DNA of 59,587 nucleotides from an uncultured Prevotellaceae bacterium (GTDB taxonomy: Bacteria; Bacteroidota; Bacteroidia; Bacteroidales; Bacteroidaceae). The stretch lies in the NCBI GenBank assembly GCA_937898415.1, contig CALDLA010000024.1:1-59587 (forward strand), read 5' to 3'. Position 1 is the first letter of the stretch. Each line of letters begins with the position of its first letter. Of this stretch, positions 55,104-59,587 are shown in pieces. The position numbers and the translations under genes were made by a program. The notes beneath the pieces are model-generated. The model ran no database searches. It saw nothing but the letters and a program-made list of their open reading frames with translations, and was not told where the DNA came from.

Positions 55104-56795
55104 ATGGAATCATTTCATTGGCTAAGGGAATTGTTCACGACGACTGACTCAGTCGCCCATATTGCCCTGCTTTACGCCGTGGTCATTGCCGTCGGCGTTT
55201 ACCTTGGTAAAATCAAGGTTTTCGGTATCTCGCTCGGCGTCACGTTCGTGTTGTTTGCCGGCATCGTGGCAGGCCACATTGGCTTCACCGCCCCGGCACC
55301 CATCCTGACGTTCGTCCAGGATTTCGGTCTCATTCTGTTCGTCTTCATGATCGGTATGCAGGTGGGACCCGGTTTCTTTGAGAGTTTCGGTACGGCCGGC
55401 ATCAAACTCAACGGACTGGCAGCGACGGCCATCCTGCTGAACATCATCGTCATGTTTGCCTGCTACTACATCTTCTTCGACACTAGCGACAAAATGAACC
55501 TACCGATGATGGTGGGTACGCTGTATGGTGCTGTCACCAATACGCCTGGTCTTGGTGCTGCCAACGAAGCATTGGGTACGGTCTTCGGACAGAACGCCCC
55601 CCAGATAGCCTCGGCCTATGCCTGTGCCTATCCTCTTGGTGTGTTAGGCATCATCGGCGCTATTATATTAGTAAGGTATATCTGTGGCATCAAACTGGAG
55701 AAAGAAGAAGACCAGCTGAAGGCGATGGACGAGACCAACGCTGCCAAGAAGCCCTACAAGATGCACCTGGAAGTCACCAACAAATACTTGGAAGGCAAGA
55801 CCCTACTTCAGGTTCACGATTTCCTGAATCGCGACTTCGTAGTGTCACGACTCGTCCATGAAGGCGACCTGTGCATCCCCAATCGTGACACGGTGTTCCA
55901 CCTCGGCGACCAGATGCTCATCGTCTGTGCAGAAGCCGACCAGGAGGCCATCATGGCTTTCATCGGCCCGAAACTCGACATCGACTTTGAACAGCAGGAC
56001 CAGCCATTGGTATCGAAGCGCATCCTGATTACCAACCCGAAGGTGAACGGCAAGACGCTGGCCTCCATGCACTTCTCGAGTGTCCATGGTGTGAACGTCA
56101 CCCGCGTCACCCGTCACGGCATGGACCTCTTTGCCTCTGCCTCCCTACCGATGCAGGTTGGCGACAAGATTATGGTCGTGGGACCTGAAGACGCCGTTGA
56201 CCGCGTAGCCAACCAAATGGGTAACTCGGTTCGCCGACTGAACGCACCCAACATTGCTACCATCTTCGTGGGTATCTTCCTGGGACTCATCTTCGGTTCG
56301 TTCCCGCTGGCCATCCCCGGCATGCCTGTTCCCGTGAAACTCGGTCTGGCCGGCGGCCCGCTGATCATCGCCATCCTTATCGGCCGCTATGGCTACAAGA
56401 TACATCTGGTGACCTACACCACCACGTCTGCCAATATGATGTTGCGCGAGATAGGTCTAGTGCTCTTCCTTGCCTCCGTAGGTATCAAGGCCGGAGCAGG
56501 ATTCTTTGAGACAGTAGTTGAGGGTGACGGTCTGCTCTACGTGCTGACGGGTTTCCTCATCACTATCATCCCTATCCTGATAGTCGGCCCGATAGCTCGA
56601 CTGAAGTTCAAGTTCAACTACTTCATGATTGCAGGTATGATAGCCGGTACCTACACCGACCCCCCGGCGCTAGCCTACTCTAACAGCATTTGCTCGAAGG
56701 AGGCGCCTGCCCTGGGCTATTCGACGGTCTATCCGCTCGCAATGTTCTTGCGCATCTTTACCGCCCAGATAGTAGTACTCTTCTTCTGCGGCTGA
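55104..56795 (+). CDS. YidE/AspT-family putative transporter with RCK_C domains
   Basis: A 563-aa inner-membrane protein of the aspartate-alanine-exchanger (AspT/YidE/YbjL) type. Five TM segments lie in the first half (about 15-190), then two TrkA-C/RCK_C-like cytoplasmic domains (about 205-375, 'LVHEGDLCIPNRDTVFHLGDQMLIVC' and 'RHGMDLFASASLPMQVGDKIMVVGP'), then about five TM segments (390-560). Internal duplication motifs 'GLILFVFMIGMQVGPGFF' and 'GLVLFLASVGIKAGAGFF' are clear. The substrate is probably a carboxylate or amino acid, unproven. The OadG-type gene follows after 36 nt without a new promoter. Confidence 0.88.
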   Translation: MESFHWLRELFTTTDSVAHIALLYAVVIAVGVYLGKIKVFGISLGVTFVLFAGIVAGHIGFTAPAPILTFVQDFGLILFVFMIGMQVGPGFFESFGTAGIKLNGLAATAILLNIIVMFACYYIFFDTSDKMNLPMMVGTLYGAVTNTPGLGAANEALGTVFGQNAPQIASAYACAYPLGVLGIIGAIILVRYICGIKLEKEEDQLKAMDETNAAKKPYKMHLEVTNKYLEGKTLLQVHDFLNRDFVVSRLVHEGDLCIPNRDTVFHLGDQMLIVCAEADQEAIMAFIGPKLDIDFEQQDQPLVSKRILITNPKVNGKTLASMHFSSVHGVNVTRVTRHGMDLFASASLPMQVGDKIMVVGPEDAVDRVANQMGNSVRRLNAPNIATIFVGIFLGLIFGSFPLAIPGMPVPVKLGLAGGPLIIAILIGRYGYKIHLVTYTTTSANMMLREIGLVLFLASVGIKAGAGFFETVVEGDGLLYVLTGFLITIIPILIVGPIARLKFKFNYFMIAGMIAGTYTDPPALAYSNSICSKEAPALGYSTVYPLAMFLRIFTAQIVVLFFCG

Positions 56796-56831
56796 TTTGA
56801 CAAGAAAACAACTATATAATAATACACGACA

Positions 56832-57800
56832 ATGAATAAATTCGGATTACTCTGCGGCGCGCTGTTGCTGTCAGGAGCCTCGACGGTCTTCGGCCAGGGA
56901 GCCAAGAACATCGTCATCAACGAGGTACTGACCAACAACACCGCCAGCATCCAGGACGAATTTGGAGCACATGAGGCATGGATAGAGTTGGAGAACACCT
57001 CGTTCACGACTTACAACATCCGCGGCATGTACCTCACTACCGACCGTAGTGTGCTCGACTCCAAGATGAGTGTGCCCGACCGCATCAAGCGAATGAGCGT
57101 TATCCCCTCAGGTGACGCCCGTACCAACTTGGGAGGCCGACAGCACGTAGTATTCTTCGGCAACTCCAACCCCGCCCAGGGAAAGTTGCACCTCTCGCTC
57201 AAGGTTCCTGTGTCGGAGCCTATATGGATTGCCCTCTACAATGGTAATGCCGTAGAGCTGATAGACTCCGTCACCGTTCCTGCCCTCAATGCCGACCAGT
57301 CGTACGCCCGCCAAGGAAAGAAATGGATCGTCAAGGCAGCCCAGAACGTGACGCCGGGCACCGAGAACTTCATCAAGACCGACGAGACGAAGGACTCCAA
57401 ACTAAAGCGCGAAGACCCCCACGGATTCGGCATCACCCTGCTGGCTATGGGCATCGTCTTCACCTGTCTGGCCGTGCTCTTCATCTTCTTCTCGCTGTTC
57501 GGCATAATCATGCGCCACATGGAGACCGCCAAGAAGGTGGCTAACACACAGCCCATCAAGCCCATCACCAAGACCGTTGAGAAGACGGCTGAGATTGGCC
57601 ATAAGACGGGCGTCATCCTGCAGGAGGGTCTCAAAACGAAAGGGATTGACAAGGAGGTCTACATGGCCGTCATCGGCATGGCCCTGAAGCAGTATGAGGA
57701 CGACGTACACGACGTGGAGTCGGGTGTCATCACCATCAAGCAGAAGTCCTCATCACCCTGGAACGACGAATTCCACCAAATGACACAGTTTCACCAGTAA
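56832..57800 (+). CDS. Sodium-pump decarboxylase gamma-type subunit with lamin-tail-like domain
   Basis: A 322-aa protein with a signal peptide (about 1-22). An exported lamin-tail-like beta domain (about 25-185, 'KNIVINEVLTNNTASIQDEFGAHEAWIELENTS') is followed by one TM (about 199-224, 'LLAMGIVFTCLAVLFIFFSLFG') and a cytoplasmic helical tail. The TM and tail fit the OadG family gamma subunit that anchors Na+-translocating decarboxylases; the N-terminal extension is a Bacteroidota variant. It precedes the biotin carrier by 12 nt. The alpha (carboxyltransferase) subunit is not in this window. Confidence 0.83.
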   Translation: MNKFGLLCGALLLSGASTVFGQGAKNIVINEVLTNNTASIQDEFGAHEAWIELENTSFTTYNIRGMYLTTDRSVLDSKMSVPDRIKRMSVIPSGDARTNLGGRQHVVFFGNSNPAQGKLHLSLKVPVSEPIWIALYNGNAVELIDSVTVPALNADQSYARQGKKWIVKAAQNVTPGTENFIKTDETKDSKLKREDPHGFGITLLAMGIVFTCLAVLFIFFSLFGIIMRHMETAKKVANTQPIKPITKTVEKTAEIGHKTGVILQEGLKTKGIDKEVYMAVIGMALKQYEDDVHDVESGVITIKQKSSSPWNDEFHQMTQFHQ

Positions 57801-57812
57801 TCTTATAAAGCA

Positions 57813-58271
57813 ATGAACAAGTATCAATATAAAGTACAAGGTGTCGACTACGAAGTAGAGATTGAAGAAGTAGAAGGCAACATCGCAAAAGTAAACGTCA
57901 ACGGTATCCCGTTCGAAGTCGAGCTGCAGAAGCCCATCAACGCCGCCAAGCATCCCACTATGACCCGTCCAAAGGTTGAGGCTCCGAAACCGGTTGCCCC
58001 CACCCCAGTTCCCGCTGCAGCAGCCGCCCCGGCACAACCCGCTGCACCTGTTGGAGCAGGCACACCCGTCAAGGCTCCGCTGCCTGGTACGGTTACAGAA
58101 ATCAAGGTTCAGGTTGGTCAGCAGGTCAATATCGGCGACGTCGTACTCGTGCTTGAGGCTATGAAGATGCAGAACAACATCGAGGCCGAATATGCCGGCA
58201 CCGTCACCAGCATCACTGTCAAACAGGGTGAGACCGTCATGGAAGGTTCCGTACTCTTAACCATCGGATAA
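57813..58271 (+). CDS. Biotin carboxyl carrier subunit of decarboxylase
   Basis: A 152-aa protein. The N-terminal beta segment (1-55) leads to an Ala/Pro-rich flexible linker (about 60-85) and a biotinyl domain with EAMKMQ, where Lys118 is the biotinylation site. It shuttles CO2 from the carboxyltransferase to the beta subunit of a methylmalonyl-CoA or oxaloacetate decarboxylase. Tight operon: 12 nt after the gamma-type gene and 2 nt before the beta gene. Confidence 0.95.
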   Translation: MNKYQYKVQGVDYEVEIEEVEGNIAKVNVNGIPFEVELQKPINAAKHPTMTRPKVEAPKPVAPTPVPAAAAAPAQPAAPVGAGTPVKAPLPGTVTEIKVQVGQQVNIGDVVLVLEAMKMQNNIEAEYAGTVTSITVKQGETVMEGSVLLTIG

Positions 58272-58273
58272 TT

Positions 58274-59431
58274 ATGGATTTAGGACAGTTTATCATACAG
58301 AACTTCAATGAGTTCCTGACCTACACGGCGTTCGCCAACGCTACGGTGGGCAACCTCATTATGATTGCGGTAGGCGCCTTCTTCATCTATCTGGCTATCA
58401 AGAAGGACTTCGAACCGCTGCTGCTTGTCCCCATCGGACTGGGCATCATCCTCGGAAACATTCCCTTCCGTGCTGACGCCGGACTGGAGATCGGACTCTA
58501 TGAGGATAACTCCGTGCTGAACATCTTCTATCAGGGTGTGCGACAGGGTTGGTATCCGCCGCTCATCTTCCTCGGCATCGGTGCCATGACTGACTTCACG
58601 GCCCTGTTGGCCAACCCGAAGCTCATGCTCATCGGTGCTGCAGCCCAGTTCGGTATCTTTGGTGCCTATATGGTGGCCTTGGCCTTAGGCTTCGAACCTT
58701 CACAGGCAGCCGGTATCGCCATCATCGGTGGTGCCGACGGTCCTACGGCCATCTTCCTCAGCAGTAAGCTCGCTCCAAACCTCATGGGTGCCATCGCCGT
58801 CTGTGCCTACTCCTATATGGCACTGGTGCCGCTGATTCAGCCGCCCCTCATGCGACTGCTCACCACCCAGAAGGAGCGCACCATCAAGATGAAGCCTGCC
58901 CGCAACGTGTCACAGACCGAGCGTATCCTGTTCCCTATCATCGGACTGCTGCTCACCACGTTCATCGTACCTTCCGGACTTCCCCTGCTTGGTATGCTGT
59001 TCTTCGGCAACCTGCTGAAAGAGTCGGGCAAGACCACCCGTCTGGCCAAGACAGCCGGTGCTGCGCTGAACGACATCGTCGTCATGTTGCTGGGTCTCAC
59101 CGTGGGCTGCTCTACGCAGGCCTCAGAGTTCCTGACGCTGAACACCGTATTTATCTTCGTCATCGGAGCCTTCGCCTTTGCCATCGCTACGGCTTCGGGT
59201 GTCTGCTTCGTCAAGGTGATGAACCTCTTCCTGCCAAAAGACAAGAAGCTGAACCCGCTAATTGGTAATGCTGGTGTAAGTGCCGTACCTATGGCTGCCC
59301 GCATCTCTAACAATCTTGGACTGGAATACGACCGCCACAACTTCCTACTCATGCATGCCATGGGACCGAATGTGGCCGGTGTTATCGGCTCCGCAGTAGC
59401 CGCCGGTGCCCTTTTGGGCTTCCTTTCCTAA
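58274..59431 (+). CDS. Na+-translocating decarboxylase beta subunit
   Basis: A 385-aa inner-membrane protein with about 9-11 TM segments. OadB/MmdB/GcdB hallmarks are 'GIGAMTDFTALLANPKLMLIGAAAQFGIFG', 'GFEPSQAAGIAIIGGADGPTAIFLSSKLAP' and 'GNAGVSAVPMAARISNNLG'. It decarboxylates carboxybiotin and pumps Na+ out. With mutAB at 50-54 kb it fits the methylmalonyl-CoA decarboxylase of the propionate pathway, although the alpha subunit that would fix the substrate identity is elsewhere. An A-rich/T-rich weak hairpin follows the stop (59432-59452). Confidence 0.95.
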   Translation: MDLGQFIIQNFNEFLTYTAFANATVGNLIMIAVGAFFIYLAIKKDFEPLLLVPIGLGIILGNIPFRADAGLEIGLYEDNSVLNIFYQGVRQGWYPPLIFLGIGAMTDFTALLANPKLMLIGAAAQFGIFGAYMVALALGFEPSQAAGIAIIGGADGPTAIFLSSKLAPNLMGAIAVCAYSYMALVPLIQPPLMRLLTTQKERTIKMKPARNVSQTERILFPIIGLLLTTFIVPSGLPLLGMLFFGNLLKESGKTTRLAKTAGAALNDIVVMLLGLTVGCSTQASEFLTLNTVFIFVIGAFAFAIATASGVCFVKVMNLFLPKDKKLNPLIGNAGVSAVPMAARISNNLGLEYDRHNFLLMHAMGPNVAGVIGSAVAAGALLGFLS

Positions 59432-59468
59432 GAAAAAACGAGCTTTTTTGAAAATAAATGTGAAAAAG

Positions 59469-59500
59469 TTTGGAGGAACAAAATAATTGTTGTACCTTTG
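59469..59500 (+). promoter_or_regulatory. tRNA-Phe promoter
   Basis: TTTG 59469-59472, 20 nt, TACCTTTG 59493-59500; the tRNA starts 33 nt later. A perfect match to the consensus. Confidence 0.75.
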
Positions 59501-59533
59501 CACCCGCAAACGAAAGGAATGCAGCGACACAAT

Positions 59534-59587
59534 GGTGCCTTAGCTCAGTTGGTAGAGCATCGGACTGAAAATCCGTGTGTCCCCGGT
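59534..59587 (+). tRNA. tRNA-Phe (GAA), truncated by window end
   Basis: Acceptor strand GGTGCCT, D arm GCTC/GAGC, and anticodon arm with loop CTGAAAA (anticodon GAA, 34-36). The T arm begins GTGTC and runs off the end. Position 27/43 of the anticodon stem looks like a T-T mismatch. The 3' third of the gene is not visible. Confidence 0.93.

Overview
The window looks like a chromosomal segment from a Bacteroidales bacterium, most likely Prevotella or a close relative. The evidence is the repeated promoter pattern TTTG, about 20 nt, TAnnTTTG; type IX secretion C-terminal domains; SusC-like TonB receptor architecture; DUF4407, DUF4876, DUF6850 and DUF1846 proteins; and the methylmalonyl-CoA mutase plus sodium-pump decarboxylase genes of the succinate-to-propionate route. 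All calls were made by eye from sequence; no database search was run.

Positions 1 to about 12,200 are clearly AT-richer than the rest and read as an accessory island. Its core is a tightly packed minus-strand operon running from 10131 down to 81. In transcription order it encodes a JAMM/JAB isopeptidase fused to a catalytically dead E2/RWD-like domain, an E2-like conjugating enzyme, three tandem 53-60 aa sister proteins, a ThiF/E1-like activating enzyme, a ClpB-like double AAA+ unfoldase, a one-TM protein, an Ig-like repeat protein, a DUF4407 membrane protein, a DUF2441-like protein and three very small proteins. Five of the products (the three small ones, the one-TM protein and the Ig-like protein) carry the same short motif, approximately [VK][YF]N-x-x-[TK]-[GN]-[ED]FE. 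No obvious ubiquitin-fold protein is present, so the motif-bearing proteins are candidates for the modifier or for substrates. A probable promoter lies about 350 nt upstream of the first gene and implies a long leader with a large imperfect hairpin. Upstream of that are a RelE/ParE-type toxin-antitoxin pair with a promoter, three 22-bp-spaced copies of a 10-bp palindrome, and a surface lipoprotein gene.

From about 12.2 kb to 19.6 kb are envelope genes (PorT-like barrels, a LysM/periplasmic-binding protein, a T9SS type B sorted PKD protein) and uvrA. From 19.7 to 29.6 kb a plus-strand operon encodes a three-HMA-domain protein, a TonB-dependent receptor, a DUF4876 lipoprotein, a DUF6850 barrel, a DUF6359/T9SS protein, an FMN-binding protein and a T9SS-sorted subtilisin. 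It looks like a metal or metal-chelate uptake and redox locus. From 29.7 to 42.6 kb are transporters (POT, NhaC, MFS, ABCG-type), an EEP-family protein, a DUF1846 protein, an RsbW-like kinase, a STAS protein and a small alarmone synthetase. From 42.5 to 48.8 kb, yidC, a glycosyltransferase-GH3 fusion and an S9 peptidase form a minus-strand group. From 48.9 kb to the end are a DUF3078 protein, mutA/mutB, an M15 peptidase, a YidE/AspT-like transporter followed by three sodium-pump decarboxylase subunits (gamma, biotin carrier, beta), and the start of a tRNA-Phe gene that runs off the window.

Simple-sequence tracts related to (CACTT)n and (CCTTCAC)n are scattered through the GC-richer part. They lie between genes and also in frame inside uvrA, the DUF6359 protein and the subtilisin.
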